A stretch of 64,000 nucleotides of DNA from the NCBI GenBank assembly GCA_949825065.1, contig OX463852.1, positions 10,939,665 through 11,003,664 of the forward strand, read 5' to 3'. A program made the translations under genes and the position numbers. Under the pieces are notes generated by a model. The model worked only from the letters and a program-made list of their open reading frames with translations. It was not told where the DNA came from and made no database searches. The stretch comes from Odontocerum albicorne. Taxonomy: Eukaryota; Arthropoda; Insecta; Trichoptera; Odontoceridae. Below, piece after piece: positions 33,401-45,472 of this stretch; the first letter of the stretch is position 1, and each line of letters starts with the position of its first letter.

Positions 33401-33650
33401 CTAGTTGCAACCCGTGAAATATTCACCAAAGTAAAACAAATTCTACATTTATGAAAATATATATTCATAAATGTAAAATTTGTTTATATATATCATTTAT
33501 ACATCGTCCCCTTTTACACCGGTTCAAAAATTGTTAGCTAGGTATTTAAAATTCGTTCAGTACCCCCACCGAGATTCAAATTTCGAATTACTTTCGGAGA
33601 GAATCCAAGTATTCGACATCCATACGGGTTTTGGCCTATTTATACTATGA
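33401..33650 (-). mobile_element. Non-autonomous Helitron-like element, copy B
   Basis: Minus-strand copy of 26389-26634. It begins TCATAGTATAAATAGG after A and ends GGTTGCAACTAG before T (host A at 33400 on plus). The 3' hairpin has one changed arm base. About 90% similar to copy A by eye. Confidence 0.75.
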
Positions 33651-34076
33651 TTATTATTTTGAGGTCGGTATGCTCGGCACAAATATAAATATTTCGAAAA
33701 TTGTACGAGGTTTTTTGAAGCGTGCACAGCAAGCATTAGTGTAATAAGGCTAACTACTTTGTTTATTAGAAAACTTATTATATATATGGTATGTTTGACT
33801 TTTTATTCCGTGTATTCGACTACATGACGCATCTGATTACCTGCGCAACTTTAATTCTAATTAAATATTTCTTAATTTCTTTCATATGTCGTTACAATAA
33901 AATAGTGCGTTAGGAACGAGTGAATTCTAAATATTATTGTAACGTTTAAGTCATTGGAGTAACCTTCGACAAGGACGAAGTGTTTCATCACAATGACGCA
34001 ATGGTCAGCCCTCTCATGCGGCATCATCCGCATCAGGCGTACTCAATCCAGTGGTCAACAACTCAATGCATATGAC

Positions 34077-36399
34077 TAGAGACACGTATTTTAGCATCTA
34101 TTTTTTCAAAAAAATAGCGTTTAAAATGACAAATTTTAGCATCTATTTAGCATCTATTTCTTAATTACGAATTCAAAGTTAAAAGTTCAATTTATACATA
34201 ATTTTCAAACGATATACAATATATTGATAAAAAAAATAGAAATTAAATAGAAATACAAGAATACACCGATTAAATTTTATATAATGATTAAAGTTTATCA
34301 TCGAGCATGTTTCAATTGATGATTGTTTTAACCTAGTACGTCGATCGTTAACAATTAAATTGTACGTACTAAAAAACCGTTCTGCGTCAACGCTATTTGC
34401 AGGACACCAAATTGATTGAAGGGCAGCATTGCCGAATTCTTCATGTTTCATCTTTGTTGCAAGTAAAAGTTGAAGAATATCCACTTTTACCCCACTTTTA
34501 ATATTACATGATAAATTATTAAAAAAATGTGAATACCCCTCTAAACATTGAGTGGTTGTTAATGTTGTAAACAAAGGTAAGTTTCTTATTACCGATATCG
34601 TTTCATGAATTTGGAAATTACATCTACTTCCAGCTACACGGGGATTGAACAGATGATTTAAAGCTTCATAAAACACATTCGTTTCATTTTTATTTAAATG
34701 TGACTCTAATAAACTTTTACAGGAAACCGACTTAAGAATGTCTATTAATTCTAGTTTGGTATGTTCATCTGTTTCAAGAAGTAGCTTCTGGGTTTCCATA
34801 GGCAAAATGCCACCTATGTTATAACCGAGAGAATTTTTTATTTCCATAATTTCATCCCACAATAAATGGGAAAAAGGGTACGAAGATCCTTCTAATTTAT
34901 CAATTAAATTAATAAATTTATCGCATATCTCGCTAACAAATTTACATTGAATTTTTAATGTATTTGTATCAGATTCATACATCTCTATAATTCTCCCCTT
35001 TGCTACACTTTTTTATATCTGAGCTTTTAAAAAAATCTATCAATGGCTCAAAGTATGTGTCTAAATATTTGACGGATTTGAACCATGATTTCCGACGGGT
35101 TATAATTGGACTCAGAAATAATACTGCCGGGAGATGAGGATATGAATTCAACAAGAATGCAACATAAGTTGATTTCAGTTTACGCGAATGTAAAAATGCC
35201 ATTTTGAGTTTACTAATGTATTCATTTAGCACTTTCAACTCTTTCATAAAAACGTTTCCAACCAAACTAATTTTGTGTGCCCAGCACTGGAAATGTAGCA
35301 TTTTATTTCCAATTAAAACGCTAAGATTTTTATAGCAAGCAATCATATAAGGAGCTGAGTCTGAAACAAATCCTATTATATTTGAATATGAAATTTCATA
35401 GTCTTTCAGAGTATCTACTATTGTTTGTAAGCATGTAGTAGCATTTGCCGAATCCAAAAAATTACATGATGCTAAGTAGACATTTTGCTCACTGGCAAGT
35501 AACACCGTTCTGAATAAAATGGCAAACACGCAGCGTCCCATCTTGTCTGAAGTTTCATCGACCACTATTACAAGAAGCTTGTTTTTAACATTTTCCAGAA
35601 TTTCTCTCTTCATGTCGGCTCCACATATTGGAACATATGTTCTTCGTAGCTGATCTGCACATGGCAATTCACTAGATCCCTGCACATATTCACGAAAATA
35701 TTCTTTCACCGCAGGATGATTTAACTTTTCCAGATGTATATTAATTAGCTTTTAGGCACATGCTGACGGTTTTTTTTATAAATGTAGATTTCTCATGTCT
35801 TTTATCCATGATTTTTGGTATTGTCGATTGACTAGTAGTACTTGTAGCAGATGTTGAAACTTTTTTCTTGTGTCCATTTGATTCTATATGTTTGGTTAAA
35901 TTATCTTTCTTTTTCCAATCTAGCTGACAATTGCAATGCCTGCATATTAAAATATTTTTTTCGTTTATATAAAATCCTTCTGCTTTGTAAGCTGTAGCTC
36001 TCTCTTTAATACTGATATATGTTCAACCCATGTTCTTGGGGCTAAAAACATATATTTTTTTATTTAATAAACGAGGAAAATTTTTTAAAACGTGAGATTT
36101 TTAAAATTGTAAAAAAAACTCACCAAGTGGATACTTTAACACTGTTTTGTTTAAACGCATTTGTTAATGCCACAACCATGTGAATGACACAAAACAAGTA
36201 CCAACCTAAGTATGTGGCATCATAGACAATAGACAAGAGTTGACCATAGACTCTGGGAGGTTTCTCTTTAGTCATTCTTAACAAAATCAATATATTAAAA
36301 ATTTCGCATCTATTCGAAATTTTCGAAATTTCGCAATTATATCGCATTTATCGCTTCTATGTCGCATTTATCGCAAAATGCGATAATCACGTATCTCTA
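34077..36399 (-). mobile_element. Nearly complete hAT transposon with 8-bp target duplication
   Basis: Flanked by catatgac at 34069-34076 and 36400-36407. Ends TAGAGACACGTATTTTAGCAT and (complement) TAGAGATACGTGATTATCGC. Subterminal tttagcatctatt / cgcatttatcgc repeats. 2323 bp. Encodes a zinc-finger hAT transposase on the minus strand, broken by about three frameshifts. The perfect duplication with a broken gene suggests it moved with help or decayed soon after insertion. Confidence 0.92.
34179..36020 (-). pseudogene. hAT transposase (BED-like zinc finger, CGGBP1-like type), frameshifted
   Basis: In order on the minus strand: zinc finger ILICRHCNCQLDWKKKDNL and HIESNGHKK (about 35960-35880; C2HH spacing); then EKLNHPAVKEYFREYV; LLVIVVDETSDKMGRC with the first catalytic Asp; IIGFVSDSAPYM with the second; the HFQCWAHKISLVGN region; and the C-terminal dimerisation block CPANSVDAERFFSTYNLIVN then DRRTRLK. 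Frameshifts lie near 35750, near 34978 and upstream of the finger. The two long open parts are 244 and 267 codons. The zinc-finger layout resembles CGGBP1, a vertebrate protein derived from such transposases; this is family knowledge, not proof of relation. Confidence 0.85.
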
Positions 36400-36570
36400 C
36401 ATATGACTTTTATACGTAATCGTCGAACGTACACGGTTTTTCCTAAACTTTTTATTTATACTTAATTACGTAATTAGGAACGAATGTGAACTTAAGCAAT
36501 GTTTGCACGAGCTTAGTACTTTTCATTAGTGCTTCTCACTCGCACTTGTGTCCACGTGTAAACAAGCATA

Positions 36571-36791
36571 TTATAGTTCGGAAATTCTAGGACGACTCCT
36601 GTGACAGCTCACAAATTTGCCCCAATACAACCTTGTAACGATGTTCAGTAATTTTAATTATTTTATCAACTTTAATATAAGCCTCAATTCTAATAAATAG
36701 CAAGTTATTTAGGTAAATACATTACATAAGGTTGTATTGGGGCTAATTTGAGAGCTGTCACAAGGCTCATCCTAGATTTTCCGAACTATAG
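36571..36791. mobile_element. MITE family 2, copy 2
   Basis: Inverted relative to 16746-16962. Arms ttatagttcggaaattctag and ccgaactatagta. Internal sequence matches the other copy's reverse complement (gatgttcagtaattttaatt). Confidence 0.8.
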
Positions 36792-37169
36792 TACTAAGCA
36801 TTAGTAAATCTGGCAAGTGCAAGTGAATAGGAGGCCGACTTATTTACTAAGCGACAAGCAGTTACCCCCACCACAATTCAACTAAGCACTTGTCGCTTGC
36901 AGAGTCATCTAAACAGCCGCGGCAAGTGTTTAGTGACAAATTGAAACGGCAAGTGAGCGCACGCGTTCGTTCTTTTTTGGTATTTGAACACATTTCTCAA
37001 AATAAGGCGGCGGCGGCGGTTGTCCATTCCGGCCGGATGTCGTGCTACTAATACCTCTTCCTAACACCAACGTGTAAACGATTTCTTGTCACTTGTCACT
37101 AAGCAGCTTAGTACAACCGATAAGTACTAAGCTCGTATAAACATGGCACAAGGCTGATTTGTTGAGCAA

Positions 37170-37440
37170 GATCAAGAGTACAGTAAAATGTTGGAGCACG
37201 TGGAACAAATTAATGAAGAAAGAGTAATAAAATAAATATACAGTGCAAGTATCAGTGGAAGGCGTGGTAGAAAACCAAGGAAAGTATGGTTGAGAGATGT
37301 TTTGAAAGAAAGAAATGTAGAAAATCAGTTCAACCGTAGTAGTTGTATGGCTCTAGAAGAGGCAAATGATGTGTGTCGAGATAAGAAAGTCTGGCCCTCT
37401 GTTCTCTCTGCTTACCCTGACAGATAAATGGTGCGATGTT
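37170..37440 (+). mobile_element. LINE family A 3' fragment
   Basis: Frames read LEHVEQINEERV, YSASISGRRGRK, RKVWLRDVLKERNVEN and CRDKKVWPSVLSAYP, ending with the family's usual cttaccctgacag...atggtg. Truncated. Confidence 0.7.
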
Positions 37441-37937
37441 GTCTCTGTATATTATTTCATTACAATAGTTTTAACAACTTTTGTTGAAGGGAAGGATTCA
37501 AAGAAATGGATGAAAATAACAGGTATGTCTAGAAGTAGTTATCTTTTAACAATTTTTTTTCTTACATTTATAAATCTGTGTCTTTATATATCTTTGTTAG
37601 CTACATGGATTTCAGTTGGCATCTCACTGAAGCCAAGCTCGATGCGAACATTTCCGGATTGACGGTTAAACCTATCATACCTACTCATACTTGAAGCAGA
37701 ACCAATTTATGAGCGTGCAGTTGTAAGAAATACTTGGAAATAAAATTGTATGCTAATTCTTATTTCGAATGGACTTAAACTTGGAACACCATTGAATATG
37801 GAATCACATTTCTAAGGCAAGTATTGCTGAACCAAGTGAATACATTTTCGAGGTATTAGTAACAGTTTGAAAAATTTAAATGTGCGAGAAGGTATATCAA
37901 TCTGGAAGAAGTCAAAGATATACGTCAAGAGTGAAAA

Positions 37938-38157
37938 TTTATCGATTTGTCAAGCGTGTGCAATATTCAGTATGCAGTTATCAACACATTTTACGATAAA
38001 TGCTGATCTAAGTTTTTTCAAAGTTGATTGAAAAAACTTAGATCAGCATTTATTTTCCCCTTCGATCAGCATTTATTTTTCCATTAACTACATTAATATC
38101 GTAAAATGTGTTGATAACTGCATACTGAATATTGCACACGCTTGACAAAGCGATAAA
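37938..38157. mobile_element. Nested hairpin MITE
   Basis: Outer arms tttgtcaagcgtgtgcaata and complement (about 37946-37995 and 38095-38150) enclose a second inverted pair (aatgctgatctaagtttttt). No coding. Likely a fold-back element with an internal inverted duplication. Confidence 0.8.
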
Positions 38158-38509
38158 CATAGTTGATATGTTTTTTTTTAATTTAACTCAAAAATATACG
38201 TATGAAATTTCACAAAGCGCTGATTTTGAAATGAATTTTGTTACATAAAGAAAACCAATTACAGTGGAAACCGTTTTAACATCAAAACGTTTAACACGAA
38301 AAATCGGTTGATATGAAAAAATATTTTGATCCTGAAACAATGCGTTGTGATTTCATACATTTACTTTCTTCTCAAACGAAAAAAAAAAACATATTTCTGG
38401 TTGGTTGAAAGAAAGCCCACAACAACAAAGATGTAATACAACAAAGATGTGTACAACAAAGATGTAATACAATACACTGGTTTTAAAATTTAAATTATTA
38501 CTTAATGTG

Positions 38510-38706
38510 AGACCTCCGTGTGCTAGTTAGTAAGCCACCTGTTTCCTAATCCGGAGGTTGTGCGTTCAATTTCAGTTGGTACCTTGATTTAAAAAAATCA
38601 ATCAAGTTTTCATTTCAGACTTTCATTTCATTACACACATTCTTTGACTGGTCAAAAGAGATTATCACATGACAATAAATCGACCGGGTTGTACTGTATA
38701 CAAAAC
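38510..38706 (+). mobile_element. SINE family A copy
   Basis: Degenerate A and B boxes (gtgctagttagtaagccacc; gaggttgtgcgttcaattt), a T/A-rich middle, tail gattatcacatgacaataaa and terminal gtactgtatac. Confidence 0.65.
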
Positions 38707-38847
38707 GATGCTCATTATAAAAATTCAATGAAACATTCTGATAATTTCGTACGCCTTTTTAACATTTTTTTCAATGATGCACGTCGTCGTTTCTCTCGCT
38801 ATTCAGTTGGAAAGCGAAGCGGTGTCATGGAGTTTTTTTGTTTTCAA

Positions 38848-39090
38848 GTGAGTGAGCCGCTACACACCAGAAAACTCACCGGCCATTCTGCTTTACTGGA
38901 TCCGATGACATCAGATCGGAACACACCGGTATAAATTTTTAAAAGAATAAATATGAACGCAGTCATAATCATTCAACTATCAAATACAGCCGGAAAATAT
39001 GCGTCATTCGAGGTGAGTAGCATAGCGCGGGGTTTGAACCAGCGACCTTCCGCACGGAAATTCAGTGCCATACCGCGTAGCTATACACTT
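38848..39090 (-). mobile_element. SINE family B copy
   Basis: Matches 1381-1690: gtgagccgctacacaccaga, gaccttccgcacggaaattc, cattcgaggtgagtag. Minus-strand tRNA-like head with B box GGTTTGAACC on the complement. Confidence 0.65.
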
Positions 39091-39404
39091 AAAATATGCA
39101 TATACGATGTTTTGAAAAAAACAATAATAATAAATGTTGTATTACTAACAAATGTTTGGACAGATTCAATATTTTAATTAATAATGAAAATACACAAAGG
39201 TTTAGAACCACTGTCCATTACATCACTGGTTCGAGCCTATTATGTAAATATGTGAGCTGCGACGTACTGACTGACATGACATGCGTCCTTTGCTTCCGAT
39301 GACGTTGTACAAATTGAACACAATTATTATAATATTGGTCCCAATGACTAGTTAAATGTCTTCAAAAGTGTATAATAACATACGGAATGAATATTGCGAA
39401 ATTA

Positions 39405-39535
39405 AAACTAATGGTGATAGAACATTGTGAAAGTAATGGTGATAGAATATTGTGAAAGTAATGGAGATAGAACAGTGTGAAAGTAATGGTGATAGAACAG
39501 TGTGAAAGGAATGGTGATAGAACAGTGTTAAAGGA
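39405..39535. repeat. 25-bp tandem repeat
   Basis: Unit aatggtgatagaacagtgtg plus aaagt; five diverged copies, just upstream of the LINE fragment. Confidence 0.85.
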
Positions 39536-40300
39536 AAAGTAAATGCGATAAATGGGTGAATAATGAAAGATTGGAACAAGTTGGAGAATTTCGGTAGTAT
39601 TTGCTTAGATACTGGAAAAGTCAAGAGGGATATCGAACGAAGTGTAGAAATAGGAAACAAAGTCAATGGAACACTAAGAAATTTACACTCGAACAGGACA
39701 GTATCAAACTCTGTCAAGTTAATTACCGTATTGGCCCGACTATAGGGCGACCCTGATTATAAGGCGATCTCTATTTTTTTATCTGCTTTTTGAAGAAAAC
39801 AATATTTCCCTCACCATTATATTATGAAAAATAACTCGAATATAAGGCGACCCCCCTATTTACGTGTCGCCTTTTTAAATAAAAACTTAGCCTTATAGTC
39901 GGGCTAATACGGTAATTAGTCCATAAAAGTATTTTGGCGCTAACTTTGGTGTATGTGAAACGTGGACGTGTAAAATGACTGATGGAAGTCGAATAAATGC
40001 TATAGAAATGCGTGGATTGAGAAGAATACACAGGGTGACAATGTATGATAGAATACGGAATGCAGTGTAATTCATAATGGGATGAATGTTAACTTAAGGT
40101 TGATGTTTTAAGTTGAAGAAGAAAACACAAAAATTGTGTGGGTATGTGAAACGAATGAATGAAGAAAGGTTAGCAAGACAGATGTATGGTGAAAATGTGA
40201 GAGGAAGACCAAGGAAAGCAAAGTTGGATCAAGCGAATGATATTCTAAAAGAAGGAAACGTAGAAAGTCAGGGAAATCGTAGAAGTTGTATAAGATGTTA
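39536..40300 (+). mobile_element. LINE family A fragment with nested pogo MITE
   Basis: 39563-39720 encodes SVEIGNKVNGTLRNL and SNRTVSNSVKL; after the MITE (39726-39912) the frame resumes with FGANFGVCETWTC, EMRGLRRIHRVTMYDR, YVKRMNEERLARQMY and VRGRPRKAKLDQANDI. So one LINE copy was split by the MITE. Confidence 0.8.
39726..39912. mobile_element. pogo-type MITE, 187 bp
   Basis: TA-flanked, ends CCGTATTGGCCCGACTATAG and complement of CCGTATTAGCCCGACTATAA. The ends match the pogo-like element at 12813-13620 and it is likely mobilised by that family. Inserted in a LINE family A copy, so it is younger than that copy. Confidence 0.9.
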
Positions 40301-40620
40301 AGTTTTATGATATTGTCACTCCATTTATTCTCAATACATACATTTATTCGATTCCTCTGTCTGTTCCACATCCACGTTTTACTCCAATACATCAAAGTTG
40401 GCACCAAAACACTATTGTGGACTATCATCTTAGTAGATTTTTATATTGGCCGGTTCGAGTATATATGTTTTAGTGACCTGTTGAATTTGTTTCCTATCAC
40501 TACACGCCGTTCTATATCCATCTTAATTCTTCCATCACCTGAGAAAATACTACCCAAATAGTAGAATTCCTCAACTTGCTCCAATCTACAATATAATTTT
40601 ATTTTCCTGTCACACTATCA
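40286..40620 (-). mobile_element. LINE family A fragment, opposite strand
   Basis: Minus strand MIVHNSVLVPTLMYWSKTWM and neighbouring RT-tail text, abutting the plus-strand fragment that ends at 40300. The two copies are arranged head-to-tail inverted. Confidence 0.7.
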
Positions 40621-41314
40621 CAATTACTTAGTAACATTTATTCTCAGATTCTCTTTGCAGCTTTCATACAATTTACTTATCAAAATCTGCAATGATATGA
40701 AAGATATTAATATTGAAAAAATCGTTCAACAAGGTCATACCGCGTGCGAGTTGTGACGATTTTAATAGATAGTTCATTATGATAGATACATGTTATTCTA
40801 CAACGCTATAAAGGTCAACTGTAACGATCCACGATATGTAAAAAAATAAGCTATTGTAAATAACTTGTTTAAAAAAATACTTCGAAATTATTTTCATGAT
40901 TCGTGAAGAATAGAATGATATTGTAGATTATAACTTTATATTGGCTTGTCACGTCAAATTGTTTGAAATTGGTTCGCTAAATGATATAGCATGACGAAGA
41001 TTATATATGTTTATATACGAAATATCTAACTAACATACTATATGTTACTAGCCCTTATATTCTGAAATTGAAAAAGTTACTTAACTTTTTTTGCTAACAA
41101 TTTGCGAACAGGGAAACTATAAAATGGGAGTACGCGTTTTATTTTGGGAGTTATTGAAATTGCCGATGAAGAAGGCAGTGGTTTCGGCAACATGTTACAT
41201 CATAAATGTAAAAAATATATTTTATTTGGGTCAATAATATGCTATTTTTTTAAAGCGATAATTTAATTGATAGTATAATAGATTGGCAGTGTTTACTCAT
41301 AATTTACTTACATA
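40621..41314. other. AT-rich sequence with LINE remnant
   Basis: About 40720-40780 (minus) resembles the LINE fragment at 52560-52960 (caaggtcataccgcgtgcg). The rest shows no gene. Confidence 0.35.
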
Positions 41315-41730
41315 CCATCACACCATATTCCTTTTGGGGTAGGCAGAGAGGATTCCACACCTTCCTATCAAAACAAACAGCGTTTGCCTCATCAACACTG
41401 ATACATTTCGTTATGCAATATATGTTCATTATTTCACATGCTTTTTATCTTTCCATCATCACGCCATTTATCTGCTGGGGTAGGCAGAGAGGACAAAACG
41501 TCAGACTTTTCTGTCACGTCACACATCTCTTTCGTTTACTTCACTTTCTCATACAACTCCTATTATTTTTCTGACTTTCTACGTTTCATTCTTTGAAAAT
41601 ATTCTTCACTTGATCTCACCATACTTCCTTGGTTTTTCTCTGCCACGTCTTCGACTGACATTTACACTGTATATTTGTTTTGTTAGTATTTCTTCATTCA
41701 TTCGTCCTACATGCCCTAACCATCTCATTT
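41315..41730 (-). mobile_element. LINE family A 3' fragment(s)
   Basis: Two stretches with ggggtaggcagagaggac (the complement of the family's 3' region), then minus-strand text matching the post-RT tail. Joined abruptly at 41730 to a mariner remnant. Confidence 0.65.
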
Positions 41731-42190
41731 AGACCCGGATGTGTAGTGGTGGATTCAAGTTTCGTCCATAATCACGAATTGATGCAAAAAGTCCATCGGA
41801 TTGGGATTCAACATCGCCAAACACTGCGTTGAAATATCCTTTCAAGTGCGTTTTTTATTGCAAGTCAACAATCGTGTGCGCCCGTTCATTTGATATACCC
41901 AGAACACTCGGCAATTTTGCGCACATGCATTCGAAGGTCTTCCTTTACGATATCTTAGTGTTTTTCAATGAATTTTCCTCCGTGGTGGACCCAATTGGGC
42001 ATCAGGAGCGCGATCCATATTCGGTGCATGCACGGCCACGTTTAAACTAATGTATCCAGAAATAAACGTCGGTCTTCAACGCTAGTGAACTGCATCCAAT
42101 TCGACTTTGTTCTGCGCGGATGTTAACTACTTCAAATAAAAATGTTTTATGACGACACGGAACTCGTTTTTTTTTTCATTGTTACGGCAA
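41731..42190 (-). mobile_element. Degraded mariner, third subfamily
   Basis: Minus-strand pieces in changing frames: EFRVVIKHFYLK, KVELDAVH, PIGSTTEENSLKN, ISNERAHTIVD, and MDFLHQFVIMDET then IHHYTSGS, where the Trp of the D1 motif is a stop. Runs from the HTH region to the first catalytic Asp; the rest is lost. Confidence 0.65.
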
Positions 42191-43870
42191 TGTCTAAGTG
42201 ATCGATTCAGATGGCTGTCAAACGTTAACTACGCGTCGCATCTGGTCGACATTTTGACAGAGGTCGCTTGAGGAATGATACTTGCCAGTTATGAATTATG
42301 GCGCCATTTCATAAAAAAAATATCAAACTACAATTGTATTTGCATGAAAATTATATATTTTTATAGAAATGTAGTGTGTTGTTTCATAGTAACTTTCCCT
42401 AACGAGTGTTCGATACGTAGCAGTGATTATTAATTCCGAATAAAAAAAATCTAAAACATAATTATAACAATAGATTATATAGAATAATTGTTCTCGTTAA
42501 TGAGGCGTTTGGGGTTAATGAGACGTTTTCAATTCTTCGAGTTATATAAGAACTAATCTTTAAACAGTGACCATAAAACAATATTACATAAAACTTCTGT
42601 TTGCATCAGATCTCAGAGTACTGGAACTGAATTGATAAATTTCGAAAGCAGCATAGTAATTACACGATCAAGAGGTATATTTGTTAGGATAATTTAAAAG
42701 TTTATGCTGTTCGTACTTTTAATTTGAATAAATGATTCATGCATTAAAGAAAAAAATATCACGAGCGAGGATCGTGTCGTAGAATATACGAGTAGATTGA
42801 AAAAAATCGACAACGGACCGATCGCCGATAAATGAAGAGGCCGTTAGACGGAGTGTGATGTAAAAAACCGACATTTGTGGGCTACCCGGTGGTGGGAGTG
42901 GACTGGGTTTTCCCTTCTAGTCACCACCACCTTCCTATCATTACATTCAACTTTTTTAAATCTGCCAATAATAGTGGGTTCGAATCCCGAGCTAGAGCGC
43001 CCTTGAGGTCTCTAAAAGGACCTATACAAATTGTTATTTTACTATTATCATTCTCGAAAGTAATGGTGTACCCTGAATAGCATTATATGTGGAATGGGCC
43101 GCACTGCTTGTGATATGCAAAAATGGAGTCTAGCAGAGTCGCATTTCTGTGAGAGTGGAGATATTCAGATCACGATCTGGTAAAATTAGATGGTAAACAA
43201 AAGTCCATTATATGCGCTTTCTGGAGGCGTGCGGGAGCTATACAACCCACCAACCAGACACCAGACGCTGTGACATACCTGAAGAAGGCACTGCACTGCG
43301 TGTGAAGACCAAACGAAGAAGCGCAAAAAAAGACTTTATAAAATGTAATTGATAATAATTGTTGTCATGAACAATCACGACGTGAAAAAGAATATTTTTA
43401 TTTACAAGAAATGTAAATTAAATATTATGCGAAATGCTTTACTCCTGATAAATAACACAATGATATGAAGCACGCACGACATACAAAAACATATTTTAAT
43501 TCACAATATGCGATAAAACTAGTTTGTCAGAGAAAATTTTAGTAATCAAATTTAAATTATCTTACTTTAAGACAAAAAAATATGTATAAAACATTTTCAC
43601 TGTTCTTCATATCTGAAATTTCGACAGAATATTAATTTAAATTTAAGCGGATCCTGTCGGCACATACATGTTATTTTGGGCCTTATTCCCTTACTTATTA
43701 AGTCTCGCCCAGAAAAAGCCAACTTTATAAAACACTGTTCAGATATAGGAGACCTGAACAAGCAAAGTGGAACGGAAGAGTTCTCGATACGTTTGAGAAA
43801 TAGATTCTCCGCAGAATTTATGGTCTCATGTATGATATATAGCTGTACGTGAAAACATAGGTATAACATT
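42191..43870. other. Intergenic sequence without clear genes
   Basis: A tRNA-like B box (GGGTTCGAATCCCGA, 42976-42990) occurs without a matching A box. 43084-43325 is GC-richer and includes an acctgaagaaggcactgcac stretch; origin unknown. Confidence 0.35.
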
Positions 43871-43879
43871 GCACGTGAA

Positions 43880-44150
43880 AAAAAAAGTATAAAAATTGCT
43901 TGACTGCGCTGGCTTGGACACGTATATCGCATACAGGTCACTGACCCTGCAAGGAAGGATTTATTCAGCGATCAGGTGAGGCGTATGAGAGTGGGAAGAC
44001 AAAACCTGAGGTAGTTGAATTATGTGACAGAGAACTGCCGCACACTGGGTTATAACCGATTGGAGAAGAAATAATGCTAAGAAAAATAGGTGCAAGAGAC
44101 TTCTGCAGTCAGCCAAGACACATTTTGGGTTGTAAGATTGCTGATGAATT
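43880..44150 (+). mobile_element. LINE 3' fragment (family G)
   Basis: Reads LRWLGHVYRIQVTDPARKDL, RMRVGRQNLR and a final decayed portion. Post-RT LINE tail. Confidence 0.65.
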
Positions 44151-44429
44151 TAAATTGATTTGGGACTTTGATATAACACTAAAAAATTGTCTTGAAATAT
44201 GAATTATTATAAAATATCTATAACTTTATAATACGCTTTATTCAATTTCTTCTAAAATTACCTTTTGTTCCTCGTATCATATTTGTTAGATGCAGAAAAA
44301 AGGAGACATTACTAATATAGCGGTGATATGTTCGTGTGTTAAAAAAAATAATGAAACACCACAATTCGTGAGTCAAATCAAGCGCACAATAATTAACAAC
44401 CTGCAGAAATCTCTGGTACCTGTTTATCT

Positions 44430-44640
44430 CATTATCATTCCTTCTTCAATTGGTTATACTCACTATGCGATAGTTCTGTTCACACTGTCTAGCCATCTCG
44501 GCTTTTGTCTCCCCAGTTTCCATTTGATCGCTAAATAAAACCTTCCTTGCAGTGTCGGTATCCTGCATGCGGTTTAATTGCCCAAGCCAGCGCAGGCGAC
44601 CAATTTTTATATTTTTGCAACGCTACCTTCGGCATACAGG
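44430..44640 (-). mobile_element. LINE 3' fragment (family G), opposite strand
   Basis: Minus strand reads IGRLRWLGQLNRMQDTDTAR and KVLFSDQM; the same family as 43880-44150, inverted. Confidence 0.6.
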
Positions 44641-45470
44641 TGTTCCTCGTTATTTTTAAGTTCAATTTGTGATTCCAATCAAACGCAGAATAATGAATTG
44701 TTTCAGTAACAACTGTGAGTTAAAAGCCGTGGTAGTGGACCCCTTATTTAAGTGAGAAGTAAAAAAATAAAAGTGAATATAAACATGACAGAAACGGCTT
44801 TTCGTATTTATAGTATGTTTTTAGGTAATAACAACGTTATCAGTAGCGTTTTTAGCAAGTTCATATGTCAACATACGTATAAATAACCTTGAATGATAAG
44901 TGTTAAGGCGTATTCGTAAAAATATTTTCAGAAAACAGTATTAAGCGCGTTGTATACAAGTACAATATTTAATTTATTCCGTCATTTAAGTGTTCAAACT
45001 TACATTGAATTCAGCGCATTTACCTTTCAGGTTTGAAATTTTCACCTGAATTTTGCCACCTTAAAAATATAAATTTCAGAAAGTTGCTTATTTACACATT
45101 ACAAGTATTCCTCGATCTAAGCGATAAATTGGTTCTAGGAAAGTAACGTATCTATAAAAACGCGTAAAGTGGATTAATTTTAATCTGGGTGAGATATAAA
45201 TTGGTTCCTTACAAAAAAAAAAACATCCTAAAAGTGGTAAAAAAATAATATTTTTATTTCCAATTAGAAGGCCTACATATTATGTTAGCTTATTCCTTTC
45301 AATCGAGTAAGGATTCAACTGTATTTGGTGAACCTGACTCATCATTATTCACCCAGATGTCTTGAAGGCTTTGGATCGCTAATAATAATAATAAAAGGAC
45401 AATTTATACAGCATCATTTAGAGAGTGCACTCTCCTTAAGGGAGCTCAAGTTTCCTCGATAGACGATTTT
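44641..45470. other. AT-rich sequence
   Basis: Holds one copy of the short dispersed repeat (45387-45450). No gene recognised. Confidence 0.35.
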
Positions 45471-45472
45471 CA

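Noticed and set aside
42976..42990. tRNA gene from an isolated B box
   Set aside because: No A box at the right distance and no cloverleaf.
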